A program made the position numbers and the translations under genes. From an uncultured Kiritimatiellota bacterium (lineage in GTDB: Bacteria > Verrucomicrobiota > Kiritimatiellia > RFP12 > UBA1067): DNA of 64,000 bases. The DNA lies in contig CAKULV010000003.1 in the NCBI GenBank assembly GCA_934667425.1, forward strand, positions 42,553 through 106,552. The letters are read 5' to 3'. The notes under the pieces were generated by a model. That model made no database searches, was not told the DNA's origin, and was given only the letters and a program-made list of their open reading frames with translations. Below, one piece after another: positions 34,033 to 43,600 of this stretch. Position 1 is the stretch's first letter, and the number at the start of each line of letters is the position of its first letter.

Positions 34033-36060
34033 ATGGAAGACATCAAAGTGGAACGTCCCGTGATGAAGATGCTGCCCGGCGACGAAGTGCGCCAGATAAT
34101 GTGGCGCTATGCGGAGCGGTACGACATCCAGATGGCCGTTGCCGGCGCCCGCCAGACGGCCCGCTCGGTGGTCGCGCAGCTTGTCGCGAACGGGCAGCGC
34201 TTCACGCACGAGTGGACGCCGGAGAAGCAGTCGCTGTTCGATGCGTTCGACGCCTCCGGCATGACGGCCGCCACGCTGAACTTCGATTGCGGAGGACTCT
34301 TCGAGGGGCCTCGCAACCTTGCCATGTCGCTCGTCACTTACGAGACGGCCTGGGTGGACAACGGGGCCGCCACCTCTTCGTTCGTCAACGACCTCGCGAT
34401 GGGGCCGATAGCCGAGCTTGGCACTCCTGAACAGAAGAAGAAGTACATGACGCTGTGCGCACCCGGCAATCCGTCCGGCAAGACGTGGCGCGGGTCCTTC
34501 GCCCTCACCGAACCGTTGCCGTACGTGGGCGTTGATACCGGTGTGCTTTGCGGACGCATCTCAGTCGCGGAATGGAAGGATGGCGAGGAGCCGATGCTCC
34601 GCGTGGAGAAGCGCGGACGGTTCATCACCAACATCGCGATCTGCGACTACATCACCATTGCGCTCGATTCGGGCGATGACCGCATCAAGGGATCGTGCAT
34701 GGTCGTCGTGGAGGCGACCGACCCCGGCAAGTTCGATCGCGGCGCACAGACCAAGAAGCTCGTCCACCAGCTTTCCAACACCGGCGATCCAGTGATCGAT
34801 GTTGTCGTGCCGGCCTCCCGCATCATCGGCGGCTATACTGTCAAGGACGGGATGATCATTCCGAACCTTTCGCATTCCGAGATAATCGCGCAGGTGTTCT
34901 CGAAGACGCGCGTGGGCGTGGGCGTGATGGGCGCGGCATCGCTCATGAGCGCGGTGGAGCCTGTGATCCGCTACCAGCGCACTCGCTTCAGGGGGGCTGC
35001 CGGCGTAGGCGAGGAGAGCCCGCGCTACAAGCTGGGCCTCCAGATGAAGGAGGATGTGACGCAGCGCCTTGCGGACGTGTGGGCCACGGCCGAGGCGGCG
35101 AGTTCGCTCGGCTTCGACATCTCTCGCGTGTATGACAGGATTGAGGCCATCCAGGATGAGGCGAGGGAGAGGCTTGGCAAGGGCCGCGCCATGCTGAAGG
35201 CCATGAAGGCGCCGATGGAGCGTGCCGTCGCGCTCCTTGCGGAAGGCAGGAACCCGGAGGAAGACGAGGATGTGACGGTCCGCTACGTGTATCTGCAGGC
35301 GATCGCAAACGTGCTGTGCCCGAGCTGCAAGCTCTGGAACACTGGCCATGGCGCGGACATGATGCGCCAGGCGATATCGCTCATGGGCGGCTACGGCATC
35401 ACGGAGGATTGTCCGGGATTCCTCTTCTACAAGTGGACTGACATGCAGCTTGACGCGACTTATGAAGGCCCCGAGGCCGTCCAGCGCCGCCAGATATCCG
35501 AGACGATGGGCAACGCCGTGTTCCTTGCCCAGCTTGAGGCTTGGGCGAAGGAATGCGACGAATGCCCGGCGGCGGAGAACAACGGGATGCACGCCCTCGC
35601 GGCGGCGCTCCGCCTGTGGATGTGGACCCGCGCGTTCGCGGTGTCGGCGAAGGACGCATCCGGCAAGAAGCTCGGGGCCTCCCAGCGCCATGGCGTTGTC
35701 TTCCCGCTTGCGGACGCCCTTGCGGGCCTTATGGCGGCGAAGAGCCTCCATGCGGATGTGAAGCACCTCGCCATCAATGGCAAGGATCATCCGGTGGTAG
35801 GTCCGGAGCTGGATGGATACCTCAACACCTTCAACGACCTGCTCGGCACGGTAGCCGGCAATGTCGCTGGGGAGGCGGCGCGCATCTGCGCCGAGGTGGC
35901 CTATGGGTTCGGCGCGGCCACGGCCGAGCAGCGGGCGGAGTTCGCCGTGTTGCGGGCAAAGGTCGACGAGTCTCTTGCCGGGACGAAGACCGCGAAGGAC
36001 GGGGCGGCGAAATGCCTCGCCACAGTGATGATACCCGAGGCCCTCGACTATCCGATGTGA
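34033..36060 (+). CDS. Acyl-CoA dehydrogenase family flavoprotein
   Basis: 675 residues, ATG 34033 after AGGAGGA. The order of domains is that of acyl-CoA dehydrogenases: helical N-domain, beta-domain with GSFALTEP, and a C-domain with GGYGITEDCPG and the likely catalytic Glu in DATYEGPEAVQRRQ. It is longer than the usual ~380-600 residues because of a C-terminal helical extension (~490-675), as in the larger family members. No beta-oxidation or electron-transfer flavoprotein genes are nearby, and it sits between dnaX and efp. The substrate is unknown. Confidence 0.82.
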   Translation: MEDIKVERPVMKMLPGDEVRQIMWRYAERYDIQMAVAGARQTARSVVAQLVANGQRFTHEWTPEKQSLFDAFDASGMTAATLNFDCGGLFEGPRNLAMSLVTYETAWVDNGAATSSFVNDLAMGPIAELGTPEQKKKYMTLCAPGNPSGKTWRGSFALTEPLPYVGVDTGVLCGRISVAEWKDGEEPMLRVEKRGRFITNIAICDYITIALDSGDDRIKGSCMVVVEATDPGKFDRGAQTKKLVHQLSNTGDPVIDVVVPASRIIGGYTVKDGMIIPNLSHSEIIAQVFSKTRVGVGVMGAASLMSAVEPVIRYQRTRFRGAAGVGEESPRYKLGLQMKEDVTQRLADVWATAEAASSLGFDISRVYDRIEAIQDEARERLGKGRAMLKAMKAPMERAVALLAEGRNPEEDEDVTVRYVYLQAIANVLCPSCKLWNTGHGADMMRQAISLMGGYGITEDCPGFLFYKWTDMQLDATYEGPEAVQRRQISETMGNAVFLAQLEAWAKECDECPAAENNGMHALAAALRLWMWTRAFAVSAKDASGKKLGASQRHGVVFPLADALAGLMAAKSLHADVKHLAINGKDHPVVGPELDGYLNTFNDLLGTVAGNVAGEAARICAEVAYGFGAATAEQRAEFAVLRAKVDESLAGTKTAKDGAAKCLATVMIPEALDYPM

Positions 36061-36071
36061 CTTGGCGGAGG

Positions 36072-36100
36072 TTGCGTGGTGATTCCGTTTAGGGTATAAT
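36072..36100 (+). promoter_or_regulatory. Promoter of efp
   Basis: TTGCGT (36072-36077), a 17-base spacer and TATAAT (36095-36100). AAGAAGGAG follows before the ATG at 36134, so this transcript has a leader. Confidence 0.65.
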
Positions 36101-36133
36101 ATCCAAAATTTAACAGAAAGAAGGAGTACAAAA

Positions 36134-36709
36134 ATGGGCGAGGTAATCGGAGCTGGCGAACTGCACAAGGGAGTCAAGCTTCTCATCGATGGAGAGCCGT
36201 GGGAAATCACCGAGTTTGACTTCTCGAAACCGGGCAAGGGGCAGGCCATCTACAACTGCAAGCTGCGCAACATGATCACGGGCGGCGGCATGAGCAGGAG
36301 CTACCGTTCCGGTGACAAGTTCGAGAAGCCGGAGCTGATCCAGCGCGACGTCACGTATTCCTATGACGATGGTTCCGCATACGTGTTCACGGACGAGAAC
36401 TTCGAGGAGATTCGCGTGTCGGCCGATGTCATGGGCGACAAGAAGTACTTCCTAATGGACGAGATGGAGGTCTCCGCGCTGTTCTTCAACGACAAGGTCA
36501 TCGGCGTTGCGCTTCCCCAGCTCGTGACCCGCAAGGTCATAAAGGTCGAGCCTGGAGTGAAGGGCAATACGGCATCCGGCAAGGTTACGAAGCCGGCGAC
36601 GGTCGAGGGCGGATACACGCTCCCCGTGCCGCTCTTCATCAATGAGGGCGACGTGATCCGCATCAATACCGAGACGGGCGAATACAACGACCGCACGTCC
36701 ACGAAGTAA
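36134..36709 (+). CDS. efp: Elongation factor P
   Basis: 191 residues, three beta-barrel domains. It relieves ribosome stalling at polyproline. The modified loop is KPGKGQA with Lys35 at the tip, as in EF-Ps that receive beta-lysine. The family signature near the end (GYTLPVPLFINEGDVIRINTETGEY) is intact. No epmA/epmB-type modification gene is nearby. Confidence 0.96.
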   Translation: MGEVIGAGELHKGVKLLIDGEPWEITEFDFSKPGKGQAIYNCKLRNMITGGGMSRSYRSGDKFEKPELIQRDVTYSYDDGSAYVFTDENFEEIRVSADVMGDKKYFLMDEMEVSALFFNDKVIGVALPQLVTRKVIKVEPGVKGNTASGKVTKPATVEGGYTLPVPLFINEGDVIRINTETGEYNDRTSTK

Positions 36710-36739
36710 CTGATTCGAGTAGAAGGCGGAGGCTGTTCC

Positions 36740-37771
36740 ATGAAGGTGTTTGTTACGGGCGGCGCCGGATTCATCGGTAGCCATACGTGCGTCGAGCTTC
36801 TGAATGCCGGGCATCAGGTTGTCGTGGTCGACAACCTCTGCAACTCGTGCGAGGAGTCGCTCGAGCGCGTCAAGAAGATCACCGGCAAGGCGGTCAAGTT
36901 CTATGAGGCGGATATCCGCGACGAGAGGCGTTTGGACGAGATTGTGTCCCTGGAGGCCCCGTTCGACGCCACAATCCACTTCGCCGCGCTCAAGGCCGTG
37001 GGGGAGTCCGTCCAGCTGCCGCTGAAGTACTACCAGAACAACCTTGGCGGCACGTTTACGCTCCTCAAGGTGCTTGCCGCCCACGACTGCAAGAACATCG
37101 TGTTCTCGTCGAGCGCCACGGTGTACGGGCAGCCGAAGTCTGTGCCGATCCGCGAGGATTTCCCGACTCCGGGCTGCACCAATCCGTATGGCTGGACGAA
37201 GCTGATGATGGAGCAGGTGTTCAAGGATGTGCAGAAGGCCGATTCCTCGTGGAACGTGATCCTTCTGCGCTACTTCAACCCGATCGGCGCGCATGAGAGC
37301 GGGCTGATCGGCGAAGATCCCGCCGGAATCCCGAACAACCTTCTGCCGTACGTTGCGCAGGTGGCCATTGGCCGGCTCAAGGAGCTTTCCGTGTTCGGCA
37401 ACGACTATCCGACCCCCGATGGAACCGGGGTGCGCGACTACATCCACGTGGTCGATCTCGCGAATGCGCACCTCAAGGCCGTGGAGCGTCTCGGCCAGGT
37501 TAAGGACTACGGGCTTAAGATAATAAACCTCGGCACAGGCCATGGCTACTCCGTTCTCCAGATCGTAAAGGCGTTCGAGAAGGCGAGCGGACGCAAGGTG
37601 CCGTACGTCATAAAGCCGCGTCGCCCCGGCGATGTGGCCGAGTGCTGGGCCGATCCCTCGTTCGCCAGGGAGGAGCTTGGATGGAAGGCCGAGCGCGGAA
37701 TCGAAAAGATGTGCGAGGATCTTTGGCGCTGGCAGTCCATGAACCCGTACGGCTTCAAGTCCAAGGCATGA
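36740..37771 (+). CDS. galE: UDP-glucose 4-epimerase
   Basis: 343 residues. Extended short-chain dehydrogenase: NAD-binding GGAGFIGSH, catalytic Ser in FSSSATVYG and YxxxK in [12 protein letters not shown], then [13 protein letters not shown] and a [11 protein letters not shown] motif typical of GalE. It interconverts UDP-glucose and UDP-galactose. It is 30 bases after efp and followed within ~35 bases by the next gene. Confidence 0.95.
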   Translation: MKVFVTGGAGFIGSHTCVELLNAGHQVVVVDNLCNSCEESLERVKKITGKAVKFYEADIRDERRLDEIVSLEAPFDATIHFAALKAVGESVQLPLKYYQNNLGGTFTLLKVLAAHDCKNIVFSSSATVYGQPKSVPIREDFPTPGCTNPYGWTKLMMEQVFKDVQKADSSWNVILLRYFNPIGAHESGLIGEDPAGIPNNLLPYVAQVAIGRLKELSVFGNDYPTPDGTGVRDYIHVVDLANAHLKAVERLGQVKDYGLKIINLGTGHGYSVLQIVKAFEKASGRKVPYVIKPRRPGDVAECWADPSFAREELGWKAERGIEKMCEDLWRWQSMNPYGFKSKA

Positions 37772-37804
37772 CGAGATCCAATCGCGGGATAGCCAGGTGG
37801 CCCG

Positions 37805-38419
37805 ATGGATATCTACGATCTGATTCTTGAGAACCTGGAACTTGAAAGGGAACTGGGTACGCGCACGGTCGAGATTGACCGTGCGCTTCTCGTGCCGCCA
37901 AAGGCTGAAGAGCCGATCCATGCATCAGAATCTGTCGCTACGACGCAAAAGGTCAAAGACGAAGCAAGACCCGGGGCCGTACAGGTTGCGGAAGTCCCCG
38001 TGAAGCCCGCCGCTGGGCAGGCCGATGGCGTCGAACCGCGTCCGGCTGGCAAGGGCGAAGCTTGCGCCGATGTGTGCGATATTGCTTTCTTTACCGGGCG
38101 TCCGCTTTCCGAACGTGGCATGGAGGCGATGCGCAAGACATTTGCCGCCATGCGGAAGATAAGGCCGGATATAGTCATAAGGCTTGACGAAAAGTGCAAG
38201 TCAAGGGTGATCATACTTCTTGGCGCGGATGCGTTGCTCAAGCGCCAGCCCACGGCCCGCCCAGTGCGCGGAGCCTGGATAGCCATTGACGGCATACCGT
38301 CGATCATGACGTACTCGCCGGATTTCATCTTCGGCCATTTCCAGGAAAACTCGCCGCGCATGAACAAGGCGAAGCTCGACATGTGGAATGACGTGAAGTC
38401 GGCCGTCGCCCGCCTTTGA
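37805..38419 (+). CDS. Uncharacterised protein resembling a degenerate uracil-DNA glycosylase
   Basis: 204 residues, ATG 37805. The N-terminal ~35 residues (DLILENLELERELGTRTVEIDRALL) and the C-terminal third (RVIILLGADALLKRQP, RGAWIAIDGIPSIMTYSPDFIF, KLDMWNDVKSAVARL) recall the ends of family 4 UDG-superfamily proteins, with the SP in place of the usual HP. The Cys ligands for the Fe-S cluster and the GEAPG-type catalytic motif are absent. It may be an inactive or repurposed relative. The match is by eye and weak. Confidence 0.45.
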   Translation: MDIYDLILENLELERELGTRTVEIDRALLVPPKAEEPIHASESVATTQKVKDEARPGAVQVAEVPVKPAAGQADGVEPRPAGKGEACADVCDIAFFTGRPLSERGMEAMRKTFAAMRKIRPDIVIRLDEKCKSRVIILLGADALLKRQPTARPVRGAWIAIDGIPSIMTYSPDFIFGHFQENSPRMNKAKLDMWNDVKSAVARL

Positions 38420-38520
38420 TTTGGGTCCTCCTTCCCCAGGTGGGCTTAATCGCCTCAAGCGGCGATCTCCATTATCCAACGTGGCTTGTATCCAACGTGA
38501 CCCTGCGGCAGGGAAGAATG

Positions 38521-38674
38521 GATTTGGTCCGCACGTAATCTTGCTTTCGGCATACCATGAAACGGATGCGCAAGCTGAAGGATCGGACTGCCCTCAAAAA
38601 AAAACGTTTAGTACGCGAATATGCCCGGAGAGAGCGCGGCACCGCGAAAATGAGATTATGGTGCGGACTAAATC
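38521..38674. repeat. Long spaced inverted repeat in the 38420-38744 gap
   Basis: Arm 38521-38540 and arm 38654-38674 are near-perfect reverse complements (core GTCCGCAC / GTGCGGAC), 113 bases apart, just upstream of a regulator gene. They could be paired operator sites, a remnant element or a stem. A run of nine A lies at 38596-38604. Otherwise the 325-base gap holds nothing I can name. Confidence 0.55.
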
Positions 38675-38727
38675 TTGTTGTGGCGGGATCTGTTTGGATA
38701 GGAGGCTGCGCCTGGGGCGGGGCGATT

Positions 38728-38736
38728 TGGTATAAT
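38728..38736 (+). promoter_or_regulatory. Extended -10 promoter giving a leaderless regulator mRNA
   Basis: TGGTATAAT ends eight bases before ATG 38745. No ribosome binding site can fit between. Confidence 0.65.
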
Positions 38737-38744
38737 GCGCGGCT

Positions 38745-39857
38745 ATGAAAGTCAGCCTCCCGTTCGCCATCGACCGCACGTCCGCGCTCTCGCTCATCGC
38801 CCAGGTGAGCGAGGGCTTCCGCCGCGCCATCGAAAGCGGCGTCTACCGTCCAGGCGACATCCTGCCGAACATGGAGGACATCTCGGCGGCGGCTGGCGTG
38901 AGCATGATGGTCACGCGCGCGGCAATCCGCCGTCTCGCTGCGGACGGATTAGTCGAGCCGCGCCGCCGGACGGGCATCCTCGTCCTGGACACGGGGCGGC
39001 TACACTGGCGCGGACACGTGCTGGTCGTCACGTCGGAACTTTCCGACAACTACCTCGTGGCGACGGTCGCGGCGAAGATGCGCGTCGCGCTCGGCAAGGC
39101 CGGATATCTCGTGACGCAGACGATCGTCCTGCGTGATGCCGACAAGCGCCCCGACTACTCGGCGCTCGATCTGGCGCTGCGTGAGCCGATGTCGCTCGTT
39201 ATCTCGCTCACCGTTCGCTGGGGAATCCCCGCGCGGATCGCCGCAAGCGGCATTCCGTTCGTCTGTCTCGGTTCGGTCTCAAAGACGGAGTTCCCGTCGC
39301 TCGTCGGTTGCATTGATCTGGATTTCGCCCCGGCACTGGGCGACTTCGCGGCGCATTGCCGGGCGGCGGGCATCCGGCGGGTGATGTGGGTGTCGCAGCC
39401 TGACGTCAGCTATCTGGACTGCCGGGCGGCGGTCGAGGCTGCCGGCTTGTCGTGCGAGACGTGGGAGATCCCCTCGCTGGAGGGGCCGGGCGCGATCCGC
39501 AACGTGCAGCGGGCGACGCTCAACGCCTTCGCCGCGCGGCTCGCGAAAGGACGCGCGTGGCTGCCGGACGTACTGTTCTTCAACGACGACTTTCGGGCGC
39601 AGGCCGCACTGATCGCCTTGGAGCATGCGGGTGTGCGCGTACCGGACGATGTGGCGGTCGTTGCCTGGTCGGCACTTGGCGGCAGTCCTTGCCACTGGCT
39701 TGAGTTCACGCGCATCGAGCTCAACGTGGAGGACTGCGGCGACCTCTTTGCGCGGCACGTCCTCGCCTACCTGTCCGGCGGTGCGTTCCCCCGGAAGAAG
39801 GTTCAGGCCCGTCCCGTCTATCGCCTCGGCGACACATTCCCGCAAATAAGCGGCTGA
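38745..39857 (+). CDS. GntR-type winged-helix regulator fused to LacI-type sugar-binding domain
   Basis: 370 residues. Residues ~10-75 are a GntR winged helix (RAIESGVYRPGDILPNMEDISAAAGVS, then RLAADGLVEPRRRTGIL). Residues ~85-365 are a periplasmic-binding-protein-like sensor (HVLVVTSELSDNYL, PFVCLGSVSKTEFPS, DVLFFNDDFRAQAALIALEHAGVRVPDDVAVVAW), the AraR-like architecture. It probably senses a sugar and controls the glycan genes starting at 40653, separated from it only by the toxin-antitoxin pair. Confidence 0.87.
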   Translation: MKVSLPFAIDRTSALSLIAQVSEGFRRAIESGVYRPGDILPNMEDISAAAGVSMMVTRAAIRRLAADGLVEPRRRTGILVLDTGRLHWRGHVLVVTSELSDNYLVATVAAKMRVALGKAGYLVTQTIVLRDADKRPDYSALDLALREPMSLVISLTVRWGIPARIAASGIPFVCLGSVSKTEFPSLVGCIDLDFAPALGDFAAHCRAAGIRRVMWVSQPDVSYLDCRAAVEAAGLSCETWEIPSLEGPGAIRNVQRATLNAFAARLAKGRAWLPDVLFFNDDFRAQAALIALEHAGVRVPDDVAVVAWSALGGSPCHWLEFTRIELNVEDCGDLFARHVLAYLSGGAFPRKKVQARPVYRLGDTFPQISG

Positions 39858-39874
39858 CCCAATGGACTTCTGAG

Positions 39875-40276
39875 CTATCTTTTCTTGACGTAATAGGGCT
39901 TGGCGGTCTTTGGGAATTTGGCAAGCAGTTCCTTGTCCTGAGTGTACAGGCTACAGCGAAGTTCATTGGCCAAGGCAACGAACTGGGCGTCGTATCCGGT
40001 GATGCCATATTCCGCCACAAGGGCGAAGACGTCTTCAGCCATTGGATCTCGTTCGTAGGGTTCGAGCGCCTCTGTCAGCGTGTTCAACAGGAATGAGGCT
40101 TTTTCGGTAGGCAGACCTCTTGCCCTGATCATTGTCGCCAAGATGTTTGTGACTTCATAGCGCCAAAGGCGCGGCACATACCATTCGCCGTCCACCGCAC
40201 GCAGATTGCGCACCGATTCCGTCGCCGCGCTTTCAAGGATGCACGAGGCGATCAGGTTTGAGTCGGCGACAATCAT
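39875..40276 (-). CDS. PIN-domain ribonuclease toxin (VapC-like)
   Basis: 133 residues. PIN fold with acidic residues in IVADSNLIAS, the YEVTNIL helix and GYDAQFVALAN. These would bind metal for RNA cleavage; VapC toxins cut tRNA or rRNA. Its start overlaps the antitoxin stop by four bases, which supports translational coupling. It lies between a sugar regulator and its probable target operon. Confidence 0.85.
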   Translation of the reverse strand: MIVADSNLIASCILESAATESVRNLRAVDGEWYVPRLWRYEVTNILATMIRARGLPTEKASFLLNTLTEALEPYERDPMAEDVFALVAEYGITGYDAQFVALANELRCSLYTQDKELLAKFPKTAKPYYVKKR

Positions 40277-40497
40277 TTCCGCCCCGCTTTTTTCGCGGCG
40301 TCAATCTCAGCAAGCGTCAAGCGGCTTCCGCTGAGTTTGATCGGAGCGGGAAAGGCCGTTCGTTCTGCCATGTTCGTCATGCACCACTCAAAGCAGTAGA
40401 CGGCCTGTTGCGTCATGGAGCGGCGGCTTTCGGTTGCCGTGCGCTTCAGCCAGTCATGGACATGGCTGGGCGCGTTTTTGATCAGTATAGCAGACAT
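40273..40497 (-). CDS. Ribbon-helix-helix antitoxin (VapB/FitA-like)
   Basis: 74 residues. The N-terminus (SAILIKNAPSHVHDWLKRTATESRRSMTQQAV) fits an Arc/FitA-type ribbon-helix-helix DNA-binding domain. The C-terminal half (RLTLAEIDAAKKAGRK) would wrap the toxin. It comes first in the pair, in the usual order for autoregulated toxin-antitoxin operons. Confidence 0.8.
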   Translation of the reverse strand: MSAILIKNAPSHVHDWLKRTATESRRSMTQQAVYCFEWCMTNMAERTAFPAPIKLSGSRLTLAEIDAAKKAGRK

Positions 40498-40522
40498 TCG
40501 TTTATTCTTTCATTGGTTTCAA

Positions 40523-40560
40523 AACGGTATCATTATACTATATCGTTCGGTTAGTTGCAA
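40523..40560 (-). promoter_or_regulatory. Promoter with overlapping operator-like dyad of the toxin-antitoxin pair
   Basis: On the minus strand TTGCAA (40555-40560), a 17-base spacer and TATAAT (40532-40537). An inverted repeat, AACGGTAT at 40523-40530 and ATATCGTT at 40540-40547 with one mismatch and nine bases between, covers the -10 box. This is the usual place for the antitoxin operator. Confidence 0.65.
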
Positions 40561-40588
40561 CGGTAGTAGTTCTCCAATGTATGGGTTA

Positions 40589-40617
40589 TTGACGCGATTA
40601 TGATTATAGTGTATCAT
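40589..40617 (+). promoter_or_regulatory. Promoter of the second glycan operon
   Basis: TTGACG (40589-40594), a 17-base spacer and TATCAT (40612-40617). The start site would be near 40624, with GAAAGG before the ATG at 40653. It is divergent from the toxin-antitoxin promoter. Confidence 0.65.
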
Positions 40618-40652
40618 ATTCGCCGTTTCTGTGTAATAGAAAGGATGCTGCG

Positions 40653-43600
40653 ATGCACCATGAAAAAACTCGTTGTGGTAAAGGACTTGGACGTCGTTTC
40701 GCCGCTTTGTGCCTGATCGTCCACTGTGCTGTCTTCGCGTCGTTCTCGCTCGGCGCCAAGACGGTCTACGTCAACTGCCAGCTGCCCGATTATGCTGGAC
40801 ACGATGGCTCTGCTCCCAACCTCGCGTACAAGACCATTCAGGAGGCTGTCGATGCGGCGGCGTCCGGTGATACGGTTGAAGTCGCGCCGGGCATCTATCG
40901 GGACGGCGTTGCCCGTGCCGACCATGCCTGGGGTCCTGCACGTGTTCATCTCGACAAGAAGCTGTACCTGCATGCGCCGCATGGCGCGTCCTCGACAATC
41001 ATCGAGGGCGTGATTTCGTCTGAATCCGCTTCCGGCATTGGCTCTGGCGCGATACGGTGCGTCAGCGTCGAAAGCGAGGCGGTGGAATCAATCATAGAGG
41101 GATTCACGCTACGCAACGGCCGGACGGGTGCAGCCAATGGGATGGTCGCAGGGTCTGGGGCCGCCGCGAACGGTGGAGCCGTCTTTGCGTCCGCGAGCGG
41201 CAGTGACGCGCTGAAGGCTGGGCCGTTCTTCGTCGGCTGCGTGATCGAGAAGTGTTCGGCCCCCGTGACGGCGGTCGCGTTTGGCGGAGTATTCGTCCGA
41301 TGCCGCGTTGAGAACAACGAGTCCCTCTCAGGACAGTGCTTTTCCCGGTGGTCGACTTTTGCGAATTGCCTTTTCACGCACAACTATTCGCATGCACCGG
41401 GCGGGTATGCGTACAAGTACGGCACGGTCTTAATGGATCAGGTGAAGGTCGTCAACTGCACGTTCGCCAACAACTTCATCCGCTTCTACCCGACGCAGCC
41501 ATCCTACTACTACAACAACCTGTACAGTTCGACGCTTGTCGAACAGGGCGGCGCGGCGGGCGGCGCCTGGATCGGACACTTTGCCGACACGGACGCAACG
41601 CGCGTCCTCATGGGTACGGCCACAGGTGACCTGCGCCTACGCGCTGGCCAGACTGCCGCGAACGTCGGCGACGCGCAGTATCTCGGCGCCGACTATCTGG
41701 CGTTGCCGTCCGACGAAGCCCCGTGGCGCATCGACCCCTACATCGACTACTATGGCACGCAGATTCCGCAAAGCGGCACGATTGCCGCCGGCGCGGCGCA
41801 GACGACGGCAACGCCTGTGGCGGGCGCAGTCGTCCTTGACTCGGACAACCTGTCGTTCCATGCGGGCATCCCCGGATGCAAAGGTGCGTATGTCTTCCCG
41901 ACAAACTACCCGGTCAATTACCGGGTCCAGTTTACGGGACCGACGAACGAGTATCGGCGCGTCGTCCACTACACCTACAGGCTCGGTTCGACCCCGTACA
42001 GGATGTTCCCGCTCGCGGATGATTCGACGGACGTGATTGCGCCGCCGAACGCGGACGACGTTCTTCGTGTCGTCTTGACGCGTTCGACGGTGTCCGTCAA
42101 GTATGCCGATCCGGCGGCGGACGGGGCCATTGCCGATGGCACTTTCGCACATCCCTACACAAACCTTCAGCAGGCGGTGAACGCCGCAGTGGCGGGCGAT
42201 GCCATCAATGGCGGCGTCGTGATCGCCAAGCGTGGCGCCTATGACACGGGCTACACCAACTTCACCTACCAATCAAAGACAGGTTTGGTGCGGTTTCTCG
42301 TGCCGCCAAACACAACCTGCCGCATCACCTCGGAAGACGGGGCGGAGGATACGATACTCACAGGGGCACCGGATCCGCAGACGGGCACGTTCGGCGAGAA
42401 ATCCGTCGGCGCATTTGCGAACCTGGGCATGGCGCAGCTTCAGGGCTTTACGGTCACGGGCGCATATTCGCCGAACGGCAGCGATCTCTATTCGCCGGGA
42501 CGCGGAACGATCTTCGCGTACGGGACGACGCTTCATGTCGACGACTGCATCCTCACCAACAACGTCGGAGCCTATGCCGCAATCGGCAACGGACGCTATG
42601 ACCGGTGCATCATCCGCGACAACGTCGGCGGATTGCGTGTCTTTGCCGAGGACTGCATTCTCGCTTCCTGCCAGATCGACGGCAACCGCGTGACGGACGG
42701 CAATGGGCTTGTCGTCGGCGGCAATTCAAAGGTGTTTGGCTGCTCGCTTTACGCCAACGAGGCGAAGTCATTTTCGTTTGCCACGACGGCCCGCATCAAC
42801 ACGCTTGTCGACAGCGACCTCTTTGCCGATCCGGCATCGTTCGATTTCCGCATTCCGTTGGCCGTTGCCGATCTTGCGGTCGGTGTCGGCCCGTCTGCGA
42901 CAGATGCTTCCGACTGGCATCTCTACGCGACGTCGGATCTGCGTGGCGTACCCATTCGCTTTGGCGAGGATGGTTCGTTTCTTGCCGGTGCGTATACCGA
43001 GGGCATGGATGGCGTGTTCATTTCGGCGGCGGAGGGCGGTCTTTCGGTTTCGGGCGGAAAGCTTGGCTTCAACGCGCTGTCGGACGCAACGGAGATTTCA
43101 ATCTCTGCGGCGGCGTGTGCGCGACCTGTTTCGGGGCTTCTTGTCGGTGGCGTGACGAACGGCTTCGAGACGCTGGAGGGGCATGCCTTCACGGTGACGA
43201 AGGCTGTAGGCAACGTCCGCATCGAGCCCGTCTACGGCACGGCGTGGCAGGCCGCGCCGAACGGACGTGACGCGGCTCTCGGCGGCTATCCGGCGGAGGC
43301 GTTGACGATTCAGGGTGCGCTCACGAAAGCGGCGGCTTCGGACGTCAAGACGGTGCGGGCGCTGCCCGGCACGTATGACGCGGGCAAGATGATCCAGCCC
43401 GGCGACTTCACGCTCCATTCTCGCGTCGTCGTGCCGCCGGGCGTGACGCTCGAATCGGCGGAAGGGCGCGCGGCGACGGTCATCAAGGGCCTCGCGGCGG
43501 CGACTGAGGACGAAAAGTACAGCTACGCGCCTGATGGCGCGGGCCTTGGCGTGGACGCGCTTCGCTGCGTCTACCTGTCCGCAAACGCCCGAATCCGTGG

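Noticed and set aside
38557..38748. 63-codon plus-strand frame with a hydrophobic segment before the GntR/LacI-type regulator
   Set aside because: It overlaps the regulator promoter and start, contains a nine-A run and one arm of an inverted repeat, and lacks a ribosome binding site.
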